Origin: WRHT01 sp031550525
GTDB lineage: Bacteria; Desulfobacterota; Desulfovibrionia; Desulfovibrionales; Desulfovibrionaceae
DNA length: 64,000 nucleotides
Assembly: GCA_031550525.1 (NCBI GenBank)
Contig: JAVBON010000002.1
Coordinates: 62,001-126,000, forward strand
Reading direction: 5' to 3'
Shown: positions 25,289-33,739 of the stretch, one piece after another
Layout: every line of letters begins with the position of its first letter
Position numbering within the stretch: position 1 is the first letter of the stretch
The notes under the pieces: model-generated
What the model saw: the letters and a program-made list of their open reading frames with translations, nothing else
What the model was told of the DNA's origin: nothing
Database searches by the model: none
Made by a program: the position numbers and the translations under genes

Positions 25289-27661
25289 TTACCCCGGCGT
25301 ATGCATGGTAACCTGCGGGAATGGAATCTCGATGCCGCGTCCGGCAAACGCTTTATCTATGGCGTAACGCAGGCCGGACATAACAGTCAGGCCGTTATCT
25401 ATATCATCCACAAACACGTTCAGCGTAAACTCCAGCGCGCTGTCGCCAAAGTTGGTAAAGGCCACCGCCGGTGGCGGCGTTTTCAGCACATGCTTCTGGG
25501 CCTTGGCCAGATCCAGCAAAATACCCGTTACCATTTCTGTATCCGTGCCGTAGGCCACGCCCACCACCACGCTGCGCCGCACCATGCGGCTGTTGCGCGT
25601 CCAGTTTTTAAACTGGCTGGACATAATGGCGGAGTTGGGTATGAACACCTGCGCCCGCTCGACAGTTTCCAAAATGGTGGAGCGTATGCTTATGGCTTTT
25701 ACAGTGCCGGTTACTCCGCCCACCTCCACCACATCGCCCACCAGCACCGAGCGCCCGAAAATAAGCATCAGCCCACTGACAAGGTTGTTGAAGATATTCT
25801 GCATGCCAAAACCTATGCCCACGCTCAAGCCCCCCGCCACCACCGCCAGACTGGTAAGGTTAACGCCAAGCATACCCAGCGCCACCAAGGCAAACAAAGC
25901 CCACAGGCCATAGGTAAGCAGGCCGGACAAGGGCTGCACCACACCGCGCTCCATATTTGGCACTCTGTCAGGCAAATGCTCCAGCGAGGTACGCCCCAAG
26001 CCGATAAACGAGCGGAATATAAAAAACAGCAACACTATGCCCAGCAGCTTGGAAAACCCAAATGATGCCCCTGCCACGGTATAATCCGTCTCCAACGCGG
26101 TTTGCAGCAGGTAACGCGCCCCCGGCACGGCCAAAAGCCACGGCACGGCGCAAAGCGAGGCAATAACCCAAGCCAGCGGCACGCCCAAGGCCTGCCCCAT
26201 GGCGTTGAGCATGGGAGTTTTTTCAGGCGCAAGCCTTTTATCCACCAGTATCGAAGCCAGCCCCATAAGGGCCGAGCCCATGGTTATTATGTTCACCAGC
26301 GCGAACAACGCCATGAACAGCAAAATGGAAAGCCTTGCATACCCGAACAAAGCCGCCGCCAGCGAAGCAAGACCGAATAAAAAGGAACAGGAGTGCAAAA
26401 AACGCTCCAGCCCCGGCAGTGCTTCTGCCCGCGCCTTGCGCCAGCGCATGTATGTGCAGACAAGAAAAACCAGCATGGTCAGGCCCCAGGCCAAATTCAA
26501 AATTTGCGTGGGCAGGTCTGAAAACAGCATAACTACGCCCAAGGCCGCGGCAGGGTATAAACGGTTTACGGGCGAAGACCTGCGCGGCGGCTCCGGCCGT
26601 AGCGCCAGACGCAGCCTCCAGCTCATGGAGCCCGCCCCGGCTATAAGCAAAAGCGCGCCCAAAAGCGTAAGCCCAAAATATACGCCCCCATATTTGTTTA
26701 CGGATGCGGCCAAACCGGCCGCGCCCAACCCGGCCAGCACCCAGGAATGAGTAATAACGCTGGCGCAGGCGCTATGCCAGCGCAGGGGCAAAAATCTGGC
26801 TCCGCGCAGCGCCGCAATACCCAGCAGGGCCATTACCACACCAACCAGCGAAAAATGCTTTAGCGATTCCAGCCACTCCGGCCCGCTTTGCGGGTAGGCA
26901 AAGGCCAGGCGCGATCCCATGGATGTAGCCCAGGCCGCCAACTGAGCAGGAATTGAAGCCACAGCGCCGAAATCGCCGCCGGAAGGCTTGAGGTAATAAG
27001 CCCCCCATATATCGGACAGGCTTGATTCCATATTGTTTATGGATTGTTCCATGCGGGCCAGGCTGGCCCTGGCTGGGCCCAAAATGGCGGCAAGCCGGGC
27101 CGAGGCCTCATCAAGGCGGTTTTTGGCCTGTTCAAGGGACTTGGCATAAGCGGCCATTTGCCCAGCATCCGCCCCGCCAGAGGCGCGCAGGCTCACCCCC
27201 TCCGCCGCGCTCTCGCGCGAAAGGGTGTTCAGGTCTTTCTGTTGCAGGTTAAGCTCTTCCAACCGGTTGTTCATGGCTGCGGCTATAGCTTCAAGCGGGC
27301 TTACAGCGGCAACCGCCTCCGCATGCAAAACGTGCATCTGCTGTACCAGGGTAAGTTGCTCCGTGGGGTGCCCGCGCGAAGCCTGAAACAGGCCGGAAAG
27401 CCGCGTAAAGCGCACACGCGCCTGACGCAAGTTATTGGCCAACGGCCCGGCCAGTTTCTCAGCATTGCCTTGCAACTCCGCCGCCTCTTGCGCAATGGCA
27501 TCCAAATCTCCAGCCCGCGCGGCCCAAATCTCGCCCAAACTTGCCGAGGCCGCCTCGCCAGCTCCCTCAGCCGCCCAAACGGTTGTGTGCAGGCCAACAA
27601 AAACCACCAAAGCCAAAAGCGTCAAAAAAATACTCGCGGATTTGATACAGCGCATAACCAT
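25289..27661 (-). CDS. Large MscS-family mechanosensitive channel (DUF3772 type)
   Basis: About 790 residues: a signal peptide, a periplasmic coiled-coil domain (about 30-270) that includes the SLEQAKNRLDEASARLAAILGP pattern typical of DUF3772, ten or so membrane segments, and the MscS pore and beta domain at the C-terminal third (LAVVAGGLSVGIGFGMQNIFNNLVSG, then FGRSVLVGDVVEVGGVTGTVKAISIRSTIL). It should release solutes on membrane stretch. ATG 27661 is chosen because GGAG lies eight bases before it; the extension to 27745 has no ribosome site. Confidence 0.9.
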   Translation of the reverse strand: MVMRCIKSASIFLTLLALVVFVGLHTTVWAAEGAGEAASASLGEIWAARAGDLDAIAQEAAELQGNAEKLAGPLANNLRQARVRFTRLSGLFQASRGHPTEQLTLVQQMHVLHAEAVAAVSPLEAIAAAMNNRLEELNLQQKDLNTLSRESAAEGVSLRASGGADAGQMAAYAKSLEQAKNRLDEASARLAAILGPARASLARMEQSINNMESSLSDIWGAYYLKPSGGDFGAVASIPAQLAAWATSMGSRLAFAYPQSGPEWLESLKHFSLVGVVMALLGIAALRGARFLPLRWHSACASVITHSWVLAGLGAAGLAASVNKYGGVYFGLTLLGALLLIAGAGSMSWRLRLALRPEPPRRSSPVNRLYPAAALGVVMLFSDLPTQILNLAWGLTMLVFLVCTYMRWRKARAEALPGLERFLHSCSFLFGLASLAAALFGYARLSILLFMALFALVNIITMGSALMGLASILVDKRLAPEKTPMLNAMGQALGVPLAWVIASLCAVPWLLAVPGARYLLQTALETDYTVAGASFGFSKLLGIVLLFFIFRSFIGLGRTSLEHLPDRVPNMERGVVQPLSGLLTYGLWALFALVALGMLGVNLTSLAVVAGGLSVGIGFGMQNIFNNLVSGLMLIFGRSVLVGDVVEVGGVTGTVKAISIRSTILETVERAQVFIPNSAIMSSQFKNWTRNSRMVRRSVVVGVAYGTDTEMVTGILLDLAKAQKHVLKTPPPAVAFTNFGDSALEFTLNVFVDDIDNGLTVMSGLRYAIDKAFAGRGIEIPFPQVTMHTPG

Positions 27662-27976
27662 GCCGAAAACTCCAATCAATAAATGTATGCAACTAAGCTG
27701 ATACTCATATAAAAATATTCCATTGATGTACAGAAACACAAACACGACGATTTATAAACGCCAGCAATACGGGCGCGGAGGTATGCCTCAGCCCGCGCAT
27801 TCCGCTGTAATTGGTATGTGATGATGCGGCTGAGGCCGCGCCGGTAATGCCTCCGGCGGTCAGGCGGCCGGCTTTGCCATCTCCGCCTGCCCATCTCCCG
27901 CCAAGGCGCGGAGCCCGCCTGATCCCGCCAAGGGTTATATGCGGCGCGCGCTTTGGCGGGTGCTGTGCGTGGCTGG
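27662..27976. other. Intergenic spacer without recognisable gene
   Basis: Between the MscS start and the ECF T-component stop, both minus strand. The right half is GC-rich with many CGCC/GGCGG words. Frames open through it continue antisense to the T-component gene and look like shadows. It may include remnants of a lost gene. Confidence 0.3.
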
Positions 27977-28717
27977 CTAGCCGCGCCACTGCCAAGGCAA
28001 CGGGCGGTAAAGGTCGCGCGAGGCTATGGCAAGCGTCATGTCCCAGGTTTGCGTGCCCAAAAGCCGCAAAGCGGCCAAGGCCAGCAAAAACAGCCTGCGC
28101 CTTAAAGACAGGCAGGGCGCGCGCAATTGCAGGCTTTGGCGCAGGGCCGCAAGCCCGCGCCAAGTGCGGGGCAAAAAGGCCGCCATTACGGCCAGGGCCA
28201 GCCCGCAACGCCAGGCCCGCTCGGCGAGGCGGGGGCGCAGCCTGCCGCGCAGCGGCGGCAGGGCCAGCAAAGTCTCTTCCACCTTGCCTATTTTGCTTAC
28301 ATACCAGGTGAGCACGCGCCCAAAAGTCAGCGGGGTTATGCTTAAAGGCGCCGCCAAAGCCAGTGCCAGCATGCAGTAAAGGCGCAGACCGAAAATGACG
28401 GAATAAAAGGCTGTTTCCCAAGGCTGGCCAGGGCGCTCCCACATTTGCAGGCTGAAAAAGCCCAAGGCCCAAAACAGGGCGAAACCGGCCTGGGCCGCCG
28501 CCAGTTTGCCTAGCCCCGGCATAGTTTTGCAGACGGTAAAAGTAACAAGAAGAGCCGGAGGCATGAAAAACACCAACCCTTGCCAAGGCAGCAGCCAAGC
28601 GCACAAGCCCAGAGCGGCGCACAAAAACACCAGCAGGCGGGCGTCAACGCCCAATAGTCCACAGCGGACGCGCTCGGCTAAAGCCAGCCCGAAATCTTTC
28701 TTTTCCGTATTCAACAT
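27977..28717 (-). CDS. ECF transporter transmembrane T component (EcfT/BioN-like)
   Basis: About 246 residues, very hydrophobic, with the family pattern DARLLVFLCAALGLCAW at the start, a central FGLRLYCMLALALAAPLSITPLTFGR, and the coupling-helix region LPPLRGRLRPRLAERAWRC. T components couple two ATPases to a substrate-specific S component. The S component bioY and an ATPase lie divergently 450 bp away, so this is probably the biotin system's T subunit. The start is uncertain: the ATG at 28717 fits the family length, but no good ribosome site is seen. Confidence 0.72.
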   Translation of the reverse strand: MLNTEKKDFGLALAERVRCGLLGVDARLLVFLCAALGLCAWLLPWQGLVFFMPPALLVTFTVCKTMPGLGKLAAAQAGFALFWALGFFSLQMWERPGQPWETAFYSVIFGLRLYCMLALALAAPLSITPLTFGRVLTWYVSKIGKVEETLLALPPLRGRLRPRLAERAWRCGLALAVMAAFLPRTWRGLAALRQSLQLRAPCLSLRRRLFLLALAALRLLGTQTWDMTLAIASRDLYRPLPWQWRG

Positions 28718-29102
28718 ATATTCGCCATTAAATTGCCTGTTTTTGCCGTAAAAGCCCATGCCTTGCAATTGCCGAAACCGACGGCGGGCAAATCCACCCC
28801 GCAATTGCCGCATCCGTGCGCAAAATGAGAGTTTTGCCCCAAATTTGCATTACCGCGCTATGCCCCGCATGGCTCGGAACTTCCTCAAACCCGCCATACC
28901 GCGCTCCGCTAGGCATTGTTTAGCCATACATCCATTAGGGCAAAGCAAAAACCTTTGCAAACAATTTGACTTTAGGCGTCCGTGTTTATATCTAAACTAC
29001 TCCGGCATAAGGCTGCAAGGCCGGGCCGCGGTAAAGTTAAACCACCCGCGGCAAGCAAGGCAGAGCTTATTGCCGCTACTAACAAGTTGACTTGCCGTAA
29101 TT

Positions 29103-29130
29103 TTACACCTTTTGGCTTTGCCTGGTGTAA
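29103..29130 (+). promoter_or_regulatory. Candidate BirA operator upstream of bioY
   Basis: TTACACC and GGTGTAA form perfect 7-bp arms separated by 14 bases, 43 bases before the bioY start. Known BirA sites have arms like TTGTAAACC with a similar 14-16 base spacer. A possible promoter, TTGACT at 28966-28971 with TATCTA at 28989-28994, lies upstream. This would repress biotin uptake when biotin is plentiful. Confidence 0.5.
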
Positions 29131-29173
29131 GCAGACCAAAGATGCAAAAACTGCAAGAGTAATAGAAACGCAT

Positions 29174-29728
29174 ATGAGCCAGACTGTAAACCTTACAGCC
29201 ATTCACCGCCTGGTGTGGACGGCGCTTTTGGCCGCGCTTATAGCGGTTGGGGCCATTATAGCCATTCCGGTGGGGCCGCTGAGCCCGGTGCCGGTTACGC
29301 TGCAAACCCTGTTTGTGTTGCTGTCTGGGCTTATTTTGGGCCCGCGCGGCGGGGCCGTTGTAATACTGCTCTACTGGGCTGCTGGGGCTTTAGGGCTGCC
29401 GGTTTTTGCCGGTGGCAAGGCCGGGCTGGCGGTGTTTATTGGACCCAGCGGCGGTTTTTTAACCGGCTTTTTGCCCTCGGCCTTTATTGCCGGGCTGGCC
29501 GGGGGGCTGCCCCTAAAGCCTGCCAAAAAAGTACTGCTGTACTGTATGGCGGCTAGCGCCCTAACTTTGGCCATGGGCGCGTTACAAATGATGTTAGTGC
29601 TGGATATATCTCTGGCCAAGGCCATGGCCGCCGGCGTAACTCCATTTTTGCCTGGTGGTATTCTAAAGTGCCTTGCCGCCTCGGCTGTTTACCGCTTTTT
29701 GGCCTCACACAGGCTTTTGCCGCTATGA
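29174..29728 (+). CDS. bioY: Biotin ECF transporter S component
   Basis: 184 residues, six membrane segments. The BioY hallmark is present: IPVGPLSPVPVTLQTLFVLL near the N terminus, then GPRGGAVVILLYWAAGALGLPVFAGG and GPSGGFLTGFL. BioY binds biotin in the membrane. The ATG at 29174 gives the normal N terminus; the frame extends upstream but without BioY-like sequence. Its stop overlaps the start of the ATPase gene (ATGA), so the two are translationally coupled. Confidence 0.92.
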   Translation: MSQTVNLTAIHRLVWTALLAALIAVGAIIAIPVGPLSPVPVTLQTLFVLLSGLILGPRGGAVVILLYWAAGALGLPVFAGGKAGLAVFIGPSGGFLTGFLPSAFIAGLAGGLPLKPAKKVLLYCMAASALTLAMGALQMMLVLDISLAKAMAAGVTPFLPGGILKCLAASAVYRFLASHRLLPL

Positions 29729-30471
29729 GTTCAACGCCTCTCATAACGGCGGAAATCCTGTGTTTCCGCTACCAAGGTGAGCAAAAAGACGCTCTTGGCC
29801 CCATATCGTTCACGCTTGAAAAAGGCAGCCTTTATAATCTGCTGGGCCTGAACGGCAGCGGAAAATCCACCCTGCTGGCCCTGCTGGCCGGGGTGTATGC
29901 CCCAACTTCCGGCACGTTGCGCGCTGGCGGCATGGGCATATCCGAAAAAAACAGCCCCTTGCGCGGCAAATGCGCCTTGGTGCCGCAAGACCCCGATACC
30001 TACATACTTGGCTCGCTGGCGCGTGAAGATTTACTGCTGGGCCTGAACCCCCACGATACCGAAGCCGCCTCCAAGGCCCTGGACTTGGCGCAAGAAATGG
30101 GGCTGGCTGATTTTTTGGACCAGCCCCCCCATACCCTTTCGCACGGTCAAAAACGCAAGTTATGCCTGGCCTCGGCCCTGGCCGGACAACCGGATTTGCT
30201 GCTGCTGGACGAGCCATTTGCCGGGCTGGACCACCCCTCCGCCCTGTTCACGCGGCAAGCCCTCATGCGCAACAAGCAGGCGGGAATAACCCAAGTGATA
30301 ACCGGACACGACCTGGATTTGACGGCGGATATTTCCGATGTTTTTCTGCTGATGCAAAACGGCTTATTAATAAAACAAGGCGGCGCGGCGGAGGTGTTCC
30401 CTCTGCTGCAAACATACGGGGTGCGCCCGCCTTGCTGGTGGTTTAGCAGCGGCACCAGGGGTTGTTTCTAA
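29725..30471 (+). CDS. bioM: ECF transporter ATPase (BioM/CbiO-like)
   Basis: About 248 residues with all ABC motifs: Walker A GLNGSGKST, Q-loop VPQDPD, signature LSHGQKRK (the LSxGQ form common in ECF ATPases), Walker B LLLLDEPFAGLD and switch His in ITGHDLD. It energises the biotin transporter with bioY and the T component. The start ATG 29725 overlaps the bioY stop. The last five codons before TAA at 30471 lie inside a palindromic repeat (30457-30607), so the natural C terminus may have been altered. Confidence 0.88.
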   Translation: MSSTPLITAEILCFRYQGEQKDALGPISFTLEKGSLYNLLGLNGSGKSTLLALLAGVYAPTSGTLRAGGMGISEKNSPLRGKCALVPQDPDTYILGSLAREDLLLGLNPHDTEAASKALDLAQEMGLADFLDQPPHTLSHGQKRKLCLASALAGQPDLLLLDEPFAGLDHPSALFTRQALMRNKQAGITQVITGHDLDLTADISDVFLLMQNGLLIKQGGAAEVFPLLQTYGVRPPCWWFSSGTRGCF

Positions 30472-30607
30472 AAAGCGTCTTTTGCCCCCTGGGCTGCGTC
30501 AAGCGCAGATTTTTGTCCAGGGCTGTACCATCAGAGTACTATCCCTGGACAAAAATCGGCGCTTTCCTTGCCAGGGAACAAAATCCGTCTTTTTAGCAAC
30601 AACCCCT
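30457..30607. repeat. 151-bp nested palindromic element, family B, overlapping the bioM 3' end
   Basis: The outer ends (AGGGGTTGTTTCTA at 30457-30470 and its near-perfect inverse ending at 30607) continue inward as imperfect inverted repeats of about 36 bases. The centre is a perfect 15-bp stem (30508-30522 with 30543-30557) extended by AGCGC/GCGCT. The whole unit can fold on itself. It includes the last codons and stop of the ATPase gene. A related copy, inverted and longer, is at 35636-35823. Confidence 0.7.
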
Positions 30608-30647
30608 AGGCCGCTGTGGCTTGAGTAATTTGGATGCCAGAGGCGCG

Positions 30648-31181
30648 TCAAACAAACCTTGCAATATCTTCCAATTTTTTCCGTGTCTTAGGCCTTATTT
30701 CCTGCTTGGCGGGGTACCCCAGGGCAACTACACCGGCAAAGCGTTTATCCGTTGGTATATCAAGCAGCTCACAGAGCTTTGGGCGGTCGTAAATACCTAA
30801 AATGCACGCGCCCAGTCCCTGGCTGGCGGCTTCATAGCATATGCTTACCACTGCCGCGCCCAAGTCGCCACGCGCGAAATATTGGCTATCAAAAATGCAG
30901 CGCAGGGCGGGCATTAGTACTGCATGCTCCTCCAACACTATGATAAATGCTTTGGCCGAAGCCATATAACCGTTAATGCCCAGTTGATGGACGCATTCGG
31001 CCACTCCGGCCACTTTTTGCTGGTTTTCCACCACTACAAAGCTCCAAGGCTGCGAATTGCAGCCAGATGGAGCAAGCCGGGCAGCCTCCACGCATTGTAT
31101 AAGTTTTTCATGCTCCACCATTTTGTCCGTAAAACTGCGGCAACTCTGGCGGCGCAGGCAAATATCCATAAAATCGCTCAT
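30648..31181 (-). CDS. Nitroreductase-family FMN protein
   Basis: 177 residues. Evidence: RRQSCRSFTDK near the N terminus (FMN phosphate-binding RxSxRxF), LAPSGCNSQPWSFVVV, DLGAAVVSICYEAASQGLGACILG and VVALGYPAK. This family reduces nitro, quinone or other electron-poor substrates with NAD(P)H, or serves in dehalogenation and redox maintenance; the substrate is not evident. The ATG at 31181 follows AAGGAG. It is a single gene between the palindromic element and a 300-bp spacer (31182-31477) with no recognisable content. Confidence 0.85.
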   Translation of the reverse strand: MSDFMDICLRRQSCRSFTDKMVEHEKLIQCVEAARLAPSGCNSQPWSFVVVENQQKVAGVAECVHQLGINGYMASAKAFIIVLEEHAVLMPALRCIFDSQYFARGDLGAAVVSICYEAASQGLGACILGIYDRPKLCELLDIPTDKRFAGVVALGYPAKQEIRPKTRKKLEDIARFV

Positions 31182-31477
31182 AGTGTTTCTCCTTAGTGAC
31201 CCAAGCGGCAAAATGCCACCGCTTCCGGCAAACCATACAATTTATCACATGGCATTGCCAGCGTTTAAAAAAAACAGGCAGTCGCGGCAATACATTGAAA
31301 TACTCCATGAAATATTCTAATACTTGCAATATGCTCGAAAGTTTTGCTTTACGGCAACAAAAACAGGCTCAAGCTGTGAGCGCATATCAGCACGCATAAG
31401 CTTTGGAGCATATTTACGGCTACGGCTGAATTGCCAAAGGCGCATAACCTGTTTGCAGCGCGAAGCATTAAAAATAT

Positions 31478-32200
31478 ATGCAAAAATATACACTCAACAT
31501 AGGCATTATAGGCGATTTTGAGCCGGAGCGTCCCTCGCACGCGGCCACACAGTCCGCGCTGGAGCACTGCGCGGCGCATCTGGGCCTGACGCTGCAAACC
31601 AGTTGGCTGCCCACCCTGCCGCTGGAAAAAACCTTGCTGCAAGAGCGTGCGGCCTACAACGGCTTTTGGGGCTCGCCTGGGGCGGTATACAAAAGCGTAG
31701 CCGGGGCCATGGCCGCCATACGCTTTGCCCGTGAGGCCGGCCGGCCCTACTTTGGCACCTGACGCGGCTTTCAGCACGCGGCTATGGAATATGCCCAAAA
31801 CAAGCTAGGCCTGCCGGATGCCCTGCATGCCGAAGACGCGCCTGAAGCGCCAGACCACCTCATAGTGCCTCTGGCCCTGCCCATGCAAAACGCGCGTGGC
31901 AAAATACTGCTGCGCCCAAACTCCAAAGCCGCTGCCTGGTACGGGCAAAACGAGGTGATGGAAACCCACAACTGCCGCTTTGGCCTGAACCGGAAAAAAG
32001 AACTGGCTCTGGATGCAGGGGGCTTCAAAATATCCGGCGTTGACGAGCAAGGCGCGGCCCGCATTTTGGAGCTGCCTGAGCATCCGTTTTATGTAGCAAC
32101 GCTTTTTCAGCCGCAGGCATCCTCCACCCCGCAAAAACCGCACCCTCTTATTCTGGCTTATCTGCGGGTTGTTCGCGCAGTCAAAGACGCAACGGCCTAG
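31478..32200 (+). pseudogene. CTP-synthase-like glutamine amidotransferase domain protein with in-frame UGA at the nucleophile position
   Basis: One reading frame of 240 codons is broken only by TGA at 31760-31762 (codon 95). Before it: IGIIGDFEPERPSHAATQSAL and GFWGSPGAVYKSVAGAMAAI; after it: GFQHAAMEYAQNKLGL. In the class I amidotransferase family this place is GTCxGFQH, so the UGA replaces exactly the nucleophile Cys; the next residue is Arg instead of Gly. The family's His-x-Glu is FQPQ here, so the usual triad was incomplete anyway. Either a recent nonsense mutation or a selenocysteine codon is possible. I did not see a clear bacterial SECIS hairpin directly after the UGA. Two separately started halves are a third, weaker option. 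Confidence 0.6.
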
Positions 32201-32284
32201 AACAGCGTTGCCATATCTGGCTCCGCCCAAATCCCCGCGAGGCGGCCAGGCCCGTTTAACCTATGCTTTTAAATTATTAGGAAT

Positions 32285-32470
32285 ATGAGAATAATGAATA
32301 TGAACACGCCTTTTACCAACAATTATGACAGCGAATTTCTTAAGCATACGATGATGGGCCCAAATGCCATGCGCATTACGGAAGAACTGGCGAATTTCCT
32401 CCCCATTTCACCAGGCATACGCATTCTCGACCTGGGCTGCGGCATGGGGCTGTTTCAAGAAGCAGACTGA
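32285..32470 (+). pseudogene. Truncated SAM-dependent methyltransferase, N-terminal remnant
   Basis: The 61-codon frame begins like a class I methyltransferase (MNTPFTNNYDSEFL, MMGPNAMRITEEL, then motif I RILDLGCGMGL) and stops six codons after motif I. The rest of the SAM-binding fold is missing. A different frame downstream (to about 32639) stays open but is not recognisably methyltransferase. This indicates an internal deletion plus frameshift. Confidence 0.65.
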
Positions 32471-32599
32471 AAAAATTCTACCCCTCTGAAATAGCCCTGG
32501 TTCCACCCTCAGGTAAAAAACAGATCTTAGCGGGTACGCCGCAATATACCTTATACGCCGCCGCCTGCCAGCCGTTCGGCCATGAATCCAACCTGCCTT

Positions 32600-32780
32600 C
32601 AAACCACCATTTTTTTTCGCGTAAACTTAAATATTTTTAAGTTTACTTTTAAATTTATTTCATTAAAAATCTGGTTGTTAGCAAAATTTTACGGTTTTAA
32701 ATTAAATATTTTTATTTTTATCTCAATTTTGATCTTGAAAATTAAATAAATTTAATTAAACTTTTATAAAAGAGGAAGCG
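32600..32780 (+). promoter_or_regulatory. AT-rich upstream region of the YheO-type regulator
   Basis: About 180 bp, much richer in A+T than the rest of the window, with many TTTAAA/AAATTT words and a good ribosome site (AGAGGAAG) at its end. It probably holds the promoter of the regulator at 32781. No gene is visible. Confidence 0.45.
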
Positions 32781-33536
32781 ATGAAAAGAAAGCCGTCCCC
32801 AGCGAAACCAATAGTGGAAAGCAAAAGGGAGCATGACTTTAACGATTTCAAGGAGTTTGAGCGGAGCGCCCCTTTTTACCTGGGCCAGCCTTTCAGCGAT
32901 GAAGACCACCACCTGCTTGGCCTGGTGGCGGCCACGCTGCCGGGCTTGTCGGCCATGCTGGGCAGCCACTGCGAGGTGGTGCTAAACTCGCTGGAAAACC
33001 CGGCGCATTCGGTAATAGCCTCTTACAACGCCAACGTTTCTGGCCGCAAGGTGGGCACGCCCATAACCGCGCACGGCCTAAGGGTAATAAACGGCATTCT
33101 GGCCAAGGGAGAAAACCACCTTTGCCAGTACCCGCGAGGCCCCAAGGGGCAGAGGATCAAATCCGCCGTAATACCCCTGCTCAACCCCAACGGGCGCTGC
33201 CTGGGCACGCTTTCCATAGGTCTTAATCTGGAAATGCCCCTGGCGGACTTTATGCAGGAAAACTACCCTCCCATAAACAACGGGCAGGATAACGTAATGG
33301 TGTTTGGCGGCAGCCCCGAAGGGCTGATTGAAGAATATGTCACCCGTTTCGAGCACGAGGCCAACTTTGAAAAAGGCCTGAAAAAACGCGAACGGGTCAG
33401 ATTTATAGTGCAAAAGCTGGAACAACACGGCGTATTTCAACTGCGCGACGCCGTGGCCGAGGTAAGCCGCAAGCTGGAACTGAACCCCGGCACCGTTTAC
33501 ATGCATTTGCGCGAACTGAGAAAAAAAGACGTGTAG
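32781..33536 (+). CDS. YheO-type transcriptional regulator (PAS-like plus helix-turn-helix)
   Basis: 251 residues. The N-terminal sensor has the YheO PAS-like pattern (LPGLSAMLGSHCEVVLNSLE, YNANVSGRKVGTPITAHGL, KSAVIPLLNPNGRCLGTLSIG), and the last 60 residues form the matching HTH (VRFIVQKLEQHGVFQLRDAV and LNPGTVYMHLRELRKKDV). The ligand is unknown. The arylsulfotransferase-like gene starts 200 bp downstream in the same direction and is its likeliest target. Confidence 0.85.
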   Translation: MKRKPSPAKPIVESKREHDFNDFKEFERSAPFYLGQPFSDEDHHLLGLVAATLPGLSAMLGSHCEVVLNSLENPAHSVIASYNANVSGRKVGTPITAHGLRVINGILAKGENHLCQYPRGPKGQRIKSAVIPLLNPNGRCLGTLSIGLNLEMPLADFMQENYPPINNGQDNVMVFGGSPEGLIEEYVTRFEHEANFEKGLKKRERVRFIVQKLEQHGVFQLRDAVAEVSRKLELNPGTVYMHLRELRKKDV

Positions 33537-33739
33537 CAACCGACACAGGCATGATTGTAAAAGCCGTCCGGCACAGGCCATGGCCAACGCCGGAGACGAC
33601 CGACACCCGAAACGGTGGCAGCCACGGCAATCTGAAAAGCTCTGTTTTCGTCGGTAGCCCATAAGGGCGGCACGTCGTAAATGGAATTTTTCAAATCCCG
33701 GCCGGATTTGCCACATACAACCGTTTTAAGGAGTTCATC

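Noticed and set aside
27705..28622. 305-codon frame overlapping the ECF T component in another frame
   Set aside because: Rich in Ala, Pro and Arg with no family pattern. The T-component frame has conserved motifs and membrane segments.
31763..31810. Bacterial SECIS element after the UGA of the amidotransferase-like frame
   Set aside because: I tried to pair the first 40-50 bases after the UGA and found only a GGC/GCC contact without a continuous stem. A computed fold is needed, so I do not list it as a feature.
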